From the NCBI RefSeq assembly GCF_009939005.1, contig NZ_JAACJS010000002.1:588646-652645 (forward strand): 64,000 bases of DNA, written 5' to 3'. Source of the DNA: Sediminibacterium roseum (GTDB lineage Bacteria; Bacteroidota; Bacteroidia; Chitinophagales; Chitinophagaceae). The notes beneath the pieces are model-generated. The model was not told the origin of the DNA. It saw only the letters and a list, made by a program, of their open reading frames with translations, and did no database searches. Both the position numbers and the translations under genes were made by a program. This document shows, in pieces, positions 16,814 through 25,906 of this stretch (its first letter is position 1; every line of letters starts with the position of its first letter).

Positions 16814-17419
16814 TCACTGATTAGTGGGCCGGTGCCATTCTTTGCCTGCGAGCGAAACATTGTAGAGCATTTCATGTTCGTATTTCCCGTCTTTTAAAAA
16901 CAGTTTCACAACGCATCCATAATGACAGCTGAATACATCGAAAGATTCTTTGAGTGGTGTATCGGTGATGTGTGCGAGGATGCTTCTCAATACGCCGCCG
17001 TGCGCAACGATCACTGCGGGCCTGGCCTGCTGCGCGATCTGTTCAAAACGGTTGATCACGCGGCTGTGCATCTGCGTATAACTTTCTCCTTCGGGAACGG
17101 TCACGTTCACAAAATCGTCGAGCCAGGGCTGCATTTCTGTTTTGGGGATGGCGTTCCACTCCTGCATTTCCCAGGTGCCGCAGTTGAGTTCCATCAGGTC
17201 GTCGTGCAGCTGAACCTGGTGTTGCGGAAACAGCGCCTCCGCAAGTTTTTTACACCGCTGCAAGGGGCTGCTGTACACAGCAACGATGCCGGGCGGGAGA
17301 TGGGGGAGAATGCTTTGTACTTCGCCGGCAAATGTTTCTGTAACATCAAGATCGGTTTGCCCGTAACAGATTCCCTTGGCAACATCAGGTGTGGTATGTC
17401 GAATAAGATAGATCTCCAT
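16814..17419 (-). CDS. cobC: Alpha-ribazole phosphatase-like histidine phosphatase
   Basis: A 201-residue phosphoglycerate-mutase-like enzyme. The phosphohistidine motif is MEIYLIRHTTPD (His8), followed by the CobC-type GICYGQTDLDV; the second histidine is in VIVAHGGVLRSIL. It would dephosphorylate alpha-ribazole phosphate or adenosylcobalamin 5'-phosphate late in B12 assembly. The neighbouring riboswitch-controlled btuB supports this over a generic phosphatase role. A strong terminator lies between it and the btuB-CWC pair, so it is probably transcribed separately or by read-through. Confidence 0.82.
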   Translation of the reverse strand: MEIYLIRHTTPDVAKGICYGQTDLDVTETFAGEVQSILPHLPPGIVAVYSSPLQRCKKLAEALFPQHQVQLHDDLMELNCGTWEMQEWNAIPKTEMQPWLDDFVNVTVPEGESYTQMHSRVINRFEQIAQQARPAVIVAHGGVLRSILAHITDTPLKESFDVFSCHYGCVVKLFLKDGKYEHEMLYNVSLAGKEWHRPTNQ

Positions 17420-17446
17420 ATTGGCAAAGAACGGTCACCGGCACAA

Positions 17447-17500
17447 CAAAACAAGGCGCCGGATCAGGAAATTTAATTTCTTGATCCGCGCCTTGTTTTG
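17447..17500 (-). terminator. Terminator downstream of the btuB-CWC transcript
   Basis: An almost perfect long stem: CAAAACAAGGCGC (17447-17459) with GCGCCTTGTTTTG (17488-17500), continued inward by GGATCA/TGATCC with one bulge. On the minus strand it is followed by TTTTG-type sequence. It separates the CWC gene from cobC. Confidence 0.8.
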
Positions 17501-17523
17501 AATACTGTTGCCTTTTGGATGCG

Positions 17524-17739
17524 TCAGGGTCTCAGTATATTGTTCCGGTGCAAAGTATGCTCAAACTGCAGGGCTTTCAAACAAGCGGCGCACAAACAAT
17601 CGAGGTGTTTGCTTTCTATATAAACCCGTTGCTCGTGCGTAAGCAGGACCCTGCTGCACTGGCACCCGGCAATATTGCCAACCTTACACTCAAAGGCCTT
17701 GCTGCAACGCGGGCATTTCTTGGTTTCGTGCTGCGGCAT
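17524..17739 (-). CDS. Cysteine-rich CWC family protein
   Basis: A 71-residue protein with seven cysteines in the CWC arrangement: CPRCSKAFEC, then AGCQC, then CLCAACL. It probably binds a metal such as zinc. The function of the family is unknown. It starts 2 nt after the btuB stop and shares its transcript, so it falls under the B12 riboswitch. Small CWC proteins next to TonB receptors are a recurrent Bacteroidota arrangement, to my knowledge without an assigned role. Confidence 0.8.
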   Translation of the reverse strand: MPQHETKKCPRCSKAFECKVGNIAGCQCSRVLLTHEQRVYIESKHLDCLCAACLKALQFEHTLHRNNILRP

Positions 17740-17741
17740 AT

Positions 17742-19703
17742 TTATAAATTATAAGTGCCGCCGATGGTAACCAAGGTTGGAATGCCGTTGTACCCGCGTA
17801 CCTCGTAGAATTTCTTGTTGCCTATGTTCTGGATGTCTGCAAATATTTTCAGCATCTCTCCAAATTTATATTCAGCATAGGCGCCAACAATGAAATAGCT
17901 GTCGAGGCGAACATCCGCTGTTTTATATCCACCCACATCATACCTGTCGCCGGCATATTTCCCGCTCACGCTTGCATACAATCCTTTTGTGAATTGATAG
18001 CCGGCTGTAACATTGATATTGTGTGTTGGCCTGCGCAGTGAATAATTGTAAAGCGTGTCCTTGAAATTGATACGGCTCTGCGTTGTTTCCTGTGCGGTGA
18101 TGAAGGTATAGTTGCCGGTCAATGTCAGTTTTTCTGCAGGACGAAAACTTACTTCGTACTCAATACCCCTTGTTTCCTGCAATACATAATTGAAGTACCC
18201 GGTTGTTCTTACATTGCCGGGTGTGGAAGAGGATACGTTGTTGTAATCAATTCCATTCCCTGTTTTGCGGTAAAAGAAAACGATCCTGTCGCTGAACTTT
18301 TCGTATTTGTGCTGGAGCCCCGCTTCCCAATTGGTGGCCACTTCGGCCTCAAGGTTTGCCGCGGTGCCGTTGAACTTTACGGGGTTGGCAAGCTGGTACA
18401 GCGAGGGCGCCTTGAATGCAGTGGCGAGGCTTGCAAAAATGCGGTAGTGCTCATCAAAATTATACGCCGGGTTGAATGTGTAGGTGTAATGCGTGCCATA
18501 TCTTGAATGGTTGGTTACCCGCCCGCCAAGCTCGGCAGAAAATTTCTGGTTGTTGAAATGGAGTGAAGCATAACCGGATTTCTGATCGTTCCACTGCTCA
18601 TCAAAATTGCTGTTGAACGGCCCGAATGCGCTTACGGACCTGTATTGGTTGTTCATCAAACCATAACGGTAATCGATGCCGGCCAGCAAGGTAAACCCAC
18701 CACCCAGTTTTACAGAAGAATACAATTCTGCAAACTGTGAAGTGGCATCATAATCGTTCATCGAAAAAACAGGTGAACCATTCGATGCATTGTCGTCGTA
18801 ATTGCGGTGCTGCTTTGTGTACTGGTAATTTCCGTTGATGGAAACACTGTTGCCTTTATATACAAAACCGAAACCGGAAGTATGGTTTTTGTTGTGTATG
18901 TCGTAGGCATTCTTGTCGGTAAAGCCACTCGCATCAACGGCCGCGGTGTACTGGCTGTATTGCGTAAAGGCTTTCAGCATTAAGTTACGGGTGGCCTGGT
19001 ATTGTACCGCGGCATTGCCGCTATTGCCCAGGTAGCCATCGTTGTCGAAGTTCCTGTTGCCAACATTATCGTACGCTGCGGAAAAACCGTTGGTCTGCAG
19101 GCGCGCATACCGCGTGGTATACGTGAACTTGCCCGCTTTGCCATAAAACTGCAGGTTGGTTTTGTAGGTGCCGTAGTTGCCTGCTGTAAGGGTTGCCTTT
19201 GCATTAACGGGTTTGGTGATGTTGGCTTTTGTTGTGATGATGTTGATCACACCCGCAATGGCATCGCTTCCATAAAGGGTGGATTGGGCGCCTTTGCAAA
19301 CCTCGATCCTTTCCACATCGTTAAGCGAAAAAAAGTTCAGGTCAAAATCGTTGCTGATCTGTGATGGGTCGTTCACCGGTATGCCATCCATCATTATCAG
19401 CGTGCGGCCCGCGCCGGCGCCTCTCATGAAAACAGTCTGCACACTGCCCGCATTGCTGAGTGCGCCGTTGATCACGATACCGGCCTGCTCGTTCAGGATC
19501 TGTGCAACGGTTTTGCCGGTACTTTTTTCAATCTGTTCTTTCGAGATAACGGTAATTACCTTACCCGTGGTGCTTTGTTTCTGCTCGGTTTTGTTGGCAG
19601 TAACAATTACTTCGTCCAGTACCGAGGTCCTGACCGTGTCTTTTTGTGCGAAGGCAACCGAACCTGAAAGCAGGGTTGCGAGGAGCGTTAATGTTTTGCT
19701 CAT
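17742..19703 (-). CDS. btuB: TonB-dependent vitamin B12 receptor BtuB
   Basis: A 653-residue outer-membrane transporter with a signal peptide (MSKTLTLLATLLSGSVAFA), a TonB-box-like DEVIVTANK, a plug (VNDPSQISNDFDLNFF, VERIEVCKGAQSTLYGSDAIAGVINIIT) and a barrel ending in a hydrophobic strand (GIPTLVTIGGTYNL). ATG 19703 is chosen; the longer reading from 19808 adds residues without a signal peptide. The cobalamin riboswitch in the leader identifies the ligand class: when B12 is plentiful the leader should shut expression down. The CWC protein gene follows. Confidence 0.92.
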   Translation of the reverse strand: MSKTLTLLATLLSGSVAFAQKDTVRTSVLDEVIVTANKTEQKQSTTGKVITVISKEQIEKSTGKTVAQILNEQAGIVINGALSNAGSVQTVFMRGAGAGRTLIMMDGIPVNDPSQISNDFDLNFFSLNDVERIEVCKGAQSTLYGSDAIAGVINIITTKANITKPVNAKATLTAGNYGTYKTNLQFYGKAGKFTYTTRYARLQTNGFSAAYDNVGNRNFDNDGYLGNSGNAAVQYQATRNLMLKAFTQYSQYTAAVDASGFTDKNAYDIHNKNHTSGFGFVYKGNSVSINGNYQYTKQHRNYDDNASNGSPVFSMNDYDATSQFAELYSSVKLGGGFTLLAGIDYRYGLMNNQYRSVSAFGPFNSNFDEQWNDQKSGYASLHFNNQKFSAELGGRVTNHSRYGTHYTYTFNPAYNFDEHYRIFASLATAFKAPSLYQLANPVKFNGTAANLEAEVATNWEAGLQHKYEKFSDRIVFFYRKTGNGIDYNNVSSSTPGNVRTTGYFNYVLQETRGIEYEVSFRPAEKLTLTGNYTFITAQETTQSRINFKDTLYNYSLRRPTHNINVTAGYQFTKGLYASVSGKYAGDRYDVGGYKTADVRLDSYFIVGAYAEYKFGEMLKIFADIQNIGNKKFYEVRGYNGIPTLVTIGGTYNL

Positions 19704-19831
19704 TGTTGGTTTGTTTTGATTGTTGAACAATGAGCTTCCAGGAAAATAAAAAAACGGAGAAAGATAAACTGCCGCTGCAGCAGGCATTTTATGTTCCATG
19801 CTTTTCACCCGAAAGCCGTGAATGACCAGTT

Positions 19832-20008
19832 TGTACGTGGCAGGTCTTCTGGCTCGCTCTCTGCAGGATACCTTCCCATTCCGCAGGCGGAACAGTGGTT
19901 TTGAAGATCCTTATCGTGAATATTGACTCACGAAGAGCTTACAGCTACGGGGATAGCGCCGGAATTACACCGGACTTCCCTTTTAATCCCGCAGGTGCGG
20001 GAACCAAA
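19832..20008 (-). promoter_or_regulatory. Cobalamin riboswitch in the btuB leader
   Basis: Read on the minus strand, the conserved elements occur in order: GGGAAnnCCGGTG followed by TTCCGGCGCTATCCCCGTA, the AACCACTGTT segment, the GAATGGGAAGGT element, and the 3' box GAGCCAGAAGACCTGCC, the classic end of the B12 element. A final GTAC follows. About 130 nt separate it from the btuB ATG. It should bind adenosylcobalamin or another cobalamin and repress btuB. Confidence 0.93.
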
Positions 20009-20034
20009 TACGAAACGAAAGTAACGAATAATTA

Positions 20035-20124
20035 AGAATTAGGAATTAGGAATTAAGAATTTGGAATTGTTACCCAATATCTTTCACGCCCCACTCCCAA
20101 TTCTTAATTCCTAATTCCTAATTC
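20035..20124. repeat. AATTAGGAATT-type inverted repeat
   Basis: The left arm (20035-20064) and right arm (20097-20124) are complementary over about 28 bp with one extra T, with about 32 bp between. Each arm is built of AATTAGGAATTAGG-like units, as in the tandem repeat at 14422. It lies between the divergent btuB leader and the permease gene and looks like a dispersed intergenic element. Confidence 0.6.
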
Positions 20125-20164
20125 TCATGTCATTCTGTTTCCTATTATTCATTACATTTAGTCC

Positions 20165-21523
20165 ATGCACGGAAAACAAAAATTAAATCTCTTCAGTTTT
20201 ACCATGATCGTTGTTGGGCTCGTGATCGGGATGGGTATTTTCCGGTCGGCCGCAACCAGTGCGAAGGATGCGATCGACCCTTCGGTTTATTTTACGGCAT
20301 GGCTGCTGGGTGGTTTTATCGCATTGTGCGGGGCACTGACCTACGCAGAGATCGGGAGCCGTTATCCTGTTACAGGCGGGTACTATAAAATATTTTCTTA
20401 CGCCTATCACCCCAGCATCGCTTTCGCCATCAACAGCATCATACTGATCAGTAACGCGGCGAGCCTCAGCGCGGTTGCGCTGATTGGCAGCGGTTATGTT
20501 ACGCGGTTGTTGCCGGGTACCTGGACAGACATCGACAAGGCACTGATCAGTTGCGCGGCCATCCTGATTTTTTACCTGATCAATCTCCGTGGACTGCGCA
20601 TGAGTTCGCGTGCACAGAACATCCTGATGTTGCTGAAGATCGGTTTGATCGTTGTGCTCATAGGCGCATTGTTTTTCCCGCACGATGCGGCGGAGGCAAC
20701 AACTGCCGCCGTTACAACAACAGCCACGCCTTCGATGAGCTGGATACAGAGCCTCGGCATCAGCCTCATCGCTGTTTCTTTTACGTATGGCGGGTACCAG
20801 CAAACCATCAATTTTGGAAACGAAGTAGACCGGCCCGCTAAAAACATACCGCGCGGGATCTTTATAGGGATCGCCATCATCATCGTACTGTACCTGCTGG
20901 TCAACCTAAGTTATTATACCATCGTTGGGTTCGACAACATGAAAGGCGAGCGCGAGATCGCTTATGTGGTCATCAACAAAACATTCGGAAAGAATGCGGC
21001 CGACCTGCTTTCGTTCTTTCTTTTCTTTGGCGTACTCGCCTATGTGAATGCATTGCTGATGAGTAACCCGCGCGTGATGTATGCCATGAGCACAGAGGGC
21101 GTTTTGCCAAAGGCATTTTCCAGGCAAAACCCAAAGAACGAAGTGCTCACGGTTTCCTTAACCGTTTTTGCCGCGCTTTGCATCGTGATACTGTTCTTCG
21201 CACAAACCTTTGAAAAGATCCTCAACTTTACCATCTTCCTCGATTGCTTTGGCATGGTTGCCTCCAGCGCCACCATTTTTGTATTGCGCAAACGAACCAA
21301 ACACCTCGATGGAACGGGTATCTATAAAATGAAATTCTACCCCGTACTGCCCTTGATATTTATGGCGGCGTATATGTTTGTAGGCATCAGCATCACCATC
21401 CAGACACCCATGATCGCGGTAATCGGTTTGTCTGTGCTTGCTGGGTTCATGATCCTTTATTTTATGGTAAGGGGAAGAAATGCGGGCCCTGTTAATACAG
21501 ATACGCTTTCGGGCGCAGAATAG
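20165..21523 (+). CDS. Amino acid permease, APC superfamily
   Basis: A 452-residue permease with about 12 hydrophobic helices. The first helix has the APC binding loop, MIVVGLVIGMGIFRSAA, and helix 3 follows AEIGSRYPVTGGYYKIFSYAY, typical of the LAT/APC branch that moves neutral or cationic amino acids. The substrate is not readable from the sequence. The gene lies 66 nt upstream of a Cys/Met-metabolism PLP enzyme, so a sulfur amino acid is a reasonable guess. TACATTTA, one base off the -7 consensus, ends 4 nt before the ATG. Confidence 0.88.
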   Translation: MHGKQKLNLFSFTMIVVGLVIGMGIFRSAATSAKDAIDPSVYFTAWLLGGFIALCGALTYAEIGSRYPVTGGYYKIFSYAYHPSIAFAINSIILISNAASLSAVALIGSGYVTRLLPGTWTDIDKALISCAAILIFYLINLRGLRMSSRAQNILMLLKIGLIVVLIGALFFPHDAAEATTAAVTTTATPSMSWIQSLGISLIAVSFTYGGYQQTINFGNEVDRPAKNIPRGIFIGIAIIIVLYLLVNLSYYTIVGFDNMKGEREIAYVVINKTFGKNAADLLSFFLFFGVLAYVNALLMSNPRVMYAMSTEGVLPKAFSRQNPKNEVLTVSLTVFAALCIVILFFAQTFEKILNFTIFLDCFGMVASSATIFVLRKRTKHLDGTGIYKMKFYPVLPLIFMAAYMFVGISITIQTPMIAVIGLSVLAGFMILYFMVRGRNAGPVNTDTLSGAE

Positions 21524-21589
21524 CGGCCAGGGCGTTGAGTTTGCCGGTTTCTTGTTTTGCTTTCTGCTTTTAAGCGCTAATTTTAAAAA

Positions 21590-22762
21590 ATGGATCTTTC
21601 TTACATCTTAAACGAATTCGCGGAGGACCGCGACCAGTACTACCGCGCCGTTGCACCGCCCATTGTGCAGGCGAGCAATTTTGCCTTTGCCAAAGTAGAC
21701 GACCTGCGCAAGGCGTTTGAGAACGAATATTCAACCTGGTTGTACAGCCGGGGACTGAACCCTACGGTTGAGATACTGAGAAAAAAATTAGGTGCGCTCG
21801 ACGGTGCCGAAGACTGTCTTGTTTTCAACAGCGGGGCCGCGGCCATTTTTGCGGCGGTGCTGGCAAATGTGAAAAGCGGCGATCACATCGTAAGCGTTAA
21901 GGAACCCTACAGCTGGGCGCAGCGGATGTTTGAAGTAATACTGCCACGGTTCAATGTTACCGTTACTTATGTTGATGGAACGGTTGTTGAAAATTTTGAG
22001 CAGGCCATCCGCCCCAATACAACAGTGATCTACCTCGAATCGCCCAACAGCTGGTTCTTCCAGCTGCAGGACCTGGAGGCCATCGCGGCCATCGCGAAGC
22101 GCAAAAATATTGTGACCATCTGCGACAACAGTTACTGTTCGCCTATTTACCAGAAACCGGTACAGATGGGCATTGATCTCGTGCTGCAATCGGCCACCAA
22201 GTACATCGGCGGGCACAGCGATACCGTAGCAGGCGTGCTGAGCGGGAGCAGGGCGATGATCGAAAGGATTTTCAACAGCGAGTACATGAACATCGGTTCG
22301 GGCATACAACCCTTCAACGCCTGGCTCCTGATACGCGGGCTGCGTACCCTGCCTGCCCGGCTTGAAAAGATCACAAAAACGACAGGGGAGGTGATCCGTT
22401 TCCTGCAGCAGCACCCGCGCGTAGAGAAGGTGATCTTTCCCCTCGACCCCTCTTTCCCGCAATATGAACTGGCAAAAAAACAAATGACGGGCGGCTGTGG
22501 CCTGGTAACATTCATGATCAGGGCAGCTGAAAGCGCCACCATCGAAACCTTTTGCGAATCGCTCAAACACATATTGATGGCAGTGAGCTGGGGCGGCCAC
22601 GAATCGCTGATCCTCCCCAAATGCGCAGGCATGCGCCCCGATGCATTCGACCCGGCTAATGAGGGCCACCGTTCTCTAAGGCTATATATAGGATTGGAAG
22701 AGCCGGCTTATATCATCGGCGACCTGGAAGCAGGCTTTGCGGCCATTGAAGCACTCAGTTAA
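21590..22762 (+). CDS. Cys/Met metabolism PLP-dependent enzyme (cystathionine lyase/synthase family)
   Basis: A 390-residue fold-type-I PLP enzyme. Visible landmarks: YSRGLNPT near residue 52 (cofactor phosphate contact of the neighbouring subunit), FNSGAAAIFAA near 79, the aspartate in TICDNSYCSP (Asp179) and the Schiff-base lysine in SATKYIGGHSD (Lys204). The late motif SWGGHESLILP fits cystathionine beta-lyase-like members. It would cleave or form C-S bonds of sulfur amino acids, but gamma-synthase, gamma-lyase and beta-lyase activities cannot be told apart here. The upstream permease may feed it. Confidence 0.85.
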   Translation: MDLSYILNEFAEDRDQYYRAVAPPIVQASNFAFAKVDDLRKAFENEYSTWLYSRGLNPTVEILRKKLGALDGAEDCLVFNSGAAAIFAAVLANVKSGDHIVSVKEPYSWAQRMFEVILPRFNVTVTYVDGTVVENFEQAIRPNTTVIYLESPNSWFFQLQDLEAIAAIAKRKNIVTICDNSYCSPIYQKPVQMGIDLVLQSATKYIGGHSDTVAGVLSGSRAMIERIFNSEYMNIGSGIQPFNAWLLIRGLRTLPARLEKITKTTGEVIRFLQQHPRVEKVIFPLDPSFPQYELAKKQMTGGCGLVTFMIRAAESATIETFCESLKHILMAVSWGGHESLILPKCAGMRPDAFDPANEGHRSLRLYIGLEEPAYIIGDLEAGFAAIEALS

Positions 22763-22889
22763 CAGCTGGGGCCACATAAGAACGGATCAAGCGGGTTAAA
22801 TGAATAAGGGTATGGACCGGTTCGGTTTTTCATTCTTTACCGGTTTAACTATTTAACCCGGTTTAACTTCCCAACTCCCCGGAAACCTT

Positions 22890-22897
22890 TATTTTTG
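22890..22897 (+). promoter_or_regulatory. -7 promoter element of the TolC-like gene
   Basis: TATTTTTG, an exact TAnnTTTG match, ends five bases before the ATG at 22903. If transcription starts 4-6 nt after the element, the mRNA would have almost no leader. Confidence 0.5.
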
Positions 22898-22902
22898 TTA
22901 GT

Positions 22903-24369
22903 ATGAGAAAGTTTTTAACCTTCCTGTGCTGTGCCCTTGTTTCGCAGGCATTTGCACAAAGGTCGTCTGATAACTGGGACCTGCGCCATTGCATCGAACA
23001 TGCGATCGAGTTCAACATTACTGTGAAGCAGGCAGATATTCAGGCAAGGATCGCTGCATTGCAGGCCAAACAGGCCAAGTACAATGTATATCCTTACGCA
23101 GAAGGAAGCTCCTCAACAGGTGTGCGTTTCGGCCGTTCCATCGATCCTACCACCAATACATTCGCCACATCGCAGTTCCTGTACCAGAATTTTGGTGTGA
23201 ACGCGGGTTTCCAGGTATACAATTACGGAAGGCTCAAAAATGCGCAACAGGTTGCCCAGTTCAATGCACAGGCCGCTTTGGCTGATGCGGCAAGGGCGGC
23301 CAACGATGTTTCTTTCAATGTGGCCACCTATTACCTGCAGGTGCTTGCGGCAAAGGAGCAGACCAAGATCGCAGAAGTACAGATCGCGCAAACACAGAAC
23401 CAATACAACATTACACGCAAAAGAGTGGATGCGGGCGCATTGCCGGAACTGAACATCGCAGAAATGGAAGCGCAGCTCGCGGCAGACAGCAGCAACTACT
23501 ATACCGCCAAAGGAAACTACGAACAGACCCTGCTCGCCCTGCGCGCTTTGCTGAACCTGGATGTAGACGTACTGTTTGGCATAGAAACACCAAAGATCGA
23601 TTCTATACCCATAGAGCCGTTATCGGAACTTGAGCCGGCGCTTGTATACGACCTCGCTTTGCAGTTCCAGCCCTTGCAGAAAGCAAACGCATTCCGCATC
23701 AAGGCGGCAGAGAAAAACATCCTGGTTACAAAGGCGCAGATGTATCCAACCATTACATTGGGTGGCAACCTGTCGACCAACTTTTCCAATTCATTCAAGA
23801 AAGCAAGCGGTATACCTACCATCGTGGGTTACAGCCCCATTACGGGTTACGAACCCATTGTTGTAATGAACAACGTGAATTATTACATCCAGGACCCGGT
23901 TTATAAAATTTCACAACGCTCCAGAACTTTTGGTGAATTGTGGGAAGGGTATACCAACCAGCTCAGCAATAATTTCGGTCAGAACATCGGTATCAACATC
24001 AGCGTTCCTATTTTCAATGCATTTTCTGCAAAAACAAATTACGCGGTATCAAAACTGCAGCTCAAACTGGCCCAATTAACAAAAGACCAGGGTGATCTTA
24101 CGCTTCGCCAGGACATCTACACCGCGTACAGCAATGCCGTTACCGCGCTGCAGAAATTCAACGCAGGTAAGAAAACCGTGGAGAGTGCAGAGAAAGCATA
24201 CATGTACGCAACAAAAAGATTTGAAGTGGGGCTGTTGAGCTCGCTCGATCTCATCACCAACCAGAACAACCTGCTCAGGGCCAAGATCACACAACTGAAT
24301 GCGCAATACGATTACGTATTCAAAATGAAATTGCTTGAGTTTTACAAAGGCCAGGGCCTGAAATATTAA
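22903..24369 (+). CDS. TolC family outer membrane efflux protein
   Basis: A 488-residue protein with signal peptide MRKFLTFLCCALVSQAFA. It has the two long alpha-helical hairpin repeats of outer membrane efflux proteins: AQFNAQAALADAARAANDVSFNVATYYLQVLAAKEQ in the first half and a matching TLRQDIYTAYSNAVTALQKFNAGKKTVESAEKAYMYATKRFEVGLLSSLDLI block in the second. It would form the trimeric outer-membrane exit duct of an efflux or secretion system. The adaptor gene follows 37 nt downstream. No inner-membrane pump gene is adjacent. Confidence 0.9.
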   Translation: MRKFLTFLCCALVSQAFAQRSSDNWDLRHCIEHAIEFNITVKQADIQARIAALQAKQAKYNVYPYAEGSSSTGVRFGRSIDPTTNTFATSQFLYQNFGVNAGFQVYNYGRLKNAQQVAQFNAQAALADAARAANDVSFNVATYYLQVLAAKEQTKIAEVQIAQTQNQYNITRKRVDAGALPELNIAEMEAQLAADSSNYYTAKGNYEQTLLALRALLNLDVDVLFGIETPKIDSIPIEPLSELEPALVYDLALQFQPLQKANAFRIKAAEKNILVTKAQMYPTITLGGNLSTNFSNSFKKASGIPTIVGYSPITGYEPIVVMNNVNYYIQDPVYKISQRSRTFGELWEGYTNQLSNNFGQNIGINISVPIFNAFSAKTNYAVSKLQLKLAQLTKDQGDLTLRQDIYTAYSNAVTALQKFNAGKKTVESAEKAYMYATKRFEVGLLSSLDLITNQNNLLRAKITQLNAQYDYVFKMKLLEFYKGQGLKY

Positions 24370-24406
24370 AAGACAAAAATTAGTTTAGCATCCAAACTCC
24401 GCTTAT

Positions 24407-25774
24407 ATGAAGAAAAAACTGCTGTGGGTCATTATTATCCTGGTTGTGTTGATCATTGTTATGATCTTTTTGAAAAAAGGCGGCGTGATCGGCAAGGATG
24501 AAGGCACAAAAGTGACCTCTGAAAAAGTGGTTGCCAGAACGATCATCGAAACCGTAAACGCAAGCGGTAAAGTATACCCCGAGATAGAAGTGAAAGTGAG
24601 CCCGGATGTAAGCGGTGAGATCGTAGAACTCAATGTGGCAGAGGGCGACAGCGTAAGAAAAGGGCAGATCCTGGCACGCATCTATGCAGACATCTACCTC
24701 TCGCAACGCGACCAGGTGGTAGCGGGTGTGAACCAGAGCAAATCGCAGTTGTCGAATTCAACCGAAAGCCTGGCAGGATTGAAAGCGTTGCTCGACAATG
24801 CAAAAAGCACATTCGACCGCCAGAAAAAATTGCTCGACGACAAAGTGATCTCGCGTGCAGAATTTGAAGGCGCACAGCAGGCCTATTTAACGGCACAGGC
24901 AAATTACAACGCAGCAAAAGAGGGCATCAAGGGAAGCGAGGCCTCGATCGCAAGCGCACAGGCACAGTTACAGCGCGCCAACAAAGACCTTTCGCGTACA
25001 GTGATCACCTCGCCGATGGATGGCATGATCAGCCTGATGAACGTGAAAAAAGGAGAGCGCGTTGCAGGCAACAGCTTCAATGTGGGCACCGAGATGATGC
25101 GTGTGGCAGACATGCGCAGCATTGAAGTAAGGGTGGATGTGGGTGAGAACGATATTCCGAAAGTGAAGATCGGCGATACCACGATCGTAGAGGTAGATGC
25201 TTATACCAACAGGAAATTCAAAGGGCTCGTTTATAAGATCGCCAATCCCAATACAGGCGGGCTTACTACAGGAACGGCCAGTGCAGAAGTAACCAATTAC
25301 AAAGTGCACATCCGCCTCCTGCCCGAAAGTTACCGGGACCTCGTGGGAACAGGCAAAGGATTTCCTTTCCGCCCGGGAATGAGCGCCAATGCAGACATAC
25401 AGACCCGCACCAAGCAAAATGTGCTCTCCGTTGCATTGAACGCGGTAACCACGCGCGATAAGAACAGCGATAAATCGCCCAACGATAAAAGCGGCGATAA
25501 AAAACCCGAAACATCCGATGCGCCAAAATCAACCGGCTCAGACGACAGCATCGAGGAAGTGGTGTTTGTGTTGCAGGCAGACAAGAAAGTGAAAAAAGTA
25601 AAAGTAAAAACCGGTATACAGGACCTGAACAACATCGAGATCGTAGAGGGGCTGAAAGCCGGCGACGAAGTGATCACCGGCCCATACACAACGGTAAGCA
25701 AGGATCTGAAAGACGGAACGCTCGTGAATGTGGTTCCAAAGGATAAATTGTTTGACGACAAGAAAAAGGATTAA
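24407..25774 (+). CDS. HlyD/MacA-type periplasmic adaptor (membrane fusion protein)
   Basis: A 455-residue adaptor: N-terminal membrane helix (LLWVIIILVVLIIVMIFL), a lipoyl/barrel-sandwich half (VSPDVSGEIVELNVAEGDSV), a coiled-coil hairpin (about residues 90-185), the second lipoyl half (RTVITSPMDGMISLMNVKKGERV), a beta-barrel domain and a highly charged Lys/Asp/Ser-rich insertion near 345-380. It resembles MacA-like adaptors that pair with ABC pumps. It would link the TolC-like duct to a pump encoded elsewhere. A strong terminator follows, so the operon is only these two genes. Confidence 0.9.
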   Translation: MKKKLLWVIIILVVLIIVMIFLKKGGVIGKDEGTKVTSEKVVARTIIETVNASGKVYPEIEVKVSPDVSGEIVELNVAEGDSVRKGQILARIYADIYLSQRDQVVAGVNQSKSQLSNSTESLAGLKALLDNAKSTFDRQKKLLDDKVISRAEFEGAQQAYLTAQANYNAAKEGIKGSEASIASAQAQLQRANKDLSRTVITSPMDGMISLMNVKKGERVAGNSFNVGTEMMRVADMRSIEVRVDVGENDIPKVKIGDTTIVEVDAYTNRKFKGLVYKIANPNTGGLTTGTASAEVTNYKVHIRLLPESYRDLVGTGKGFPFRPGMSANADIQTRTKQNVLSVALNAVTTRDKNSDKSPNDKSGDKKPETSDAPKSTGSDDSIEEVVFVLQADKKVKKVKVKTGIQDLNNIEIVEGLKAGDEVITGPYTTVSKDLKDGTLVNVVPKDKLFDDKKKD

Positions 25775-25788
25775 AAATAAACCAGGTT

Positions 25789-25825
25789 AAAAAAGCCGCA
25801 GGAAAAGACGCCTGCGGCTTTTTTT
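25789..25825 (+). terminator. Rho-independent terminator after the adaptor gene
   Basis: AAGCCGCAGG pairs with CCTGCGGCTT over an 8-nt loop, with A-run and T-run flanks extending the stem to 14 bp. Confidence 0.92.
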
Positions 25826-25877
25826 ATTCATCCCGTTCCTGCAAACCGTTCCGGCGCCTAACTCCAAACTCTCCCCC

Positions 25878-25885
25878 TATCTTTG
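25878..25885 (+). promoter_or_regulatory. -7 promoter element of gpsA
   Basis: TATCTTTG matches TAnnTTTG and ends 21 nt before the gpsA ATG, directly after the preceding terminator, so gpsA should have its own promoter. Confidence 0.55.
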
Positions 25886-25906
25886 CAGATCATTAAAATC
25901 TGGCGA

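Noticed and set aside
21788..22669. 293-residue antisense ORF over the PLP enzyme
   Set aside because: Mirror frame of a clear gene; no motifs, rich in His/Cys/Arg as expected of a shadow.
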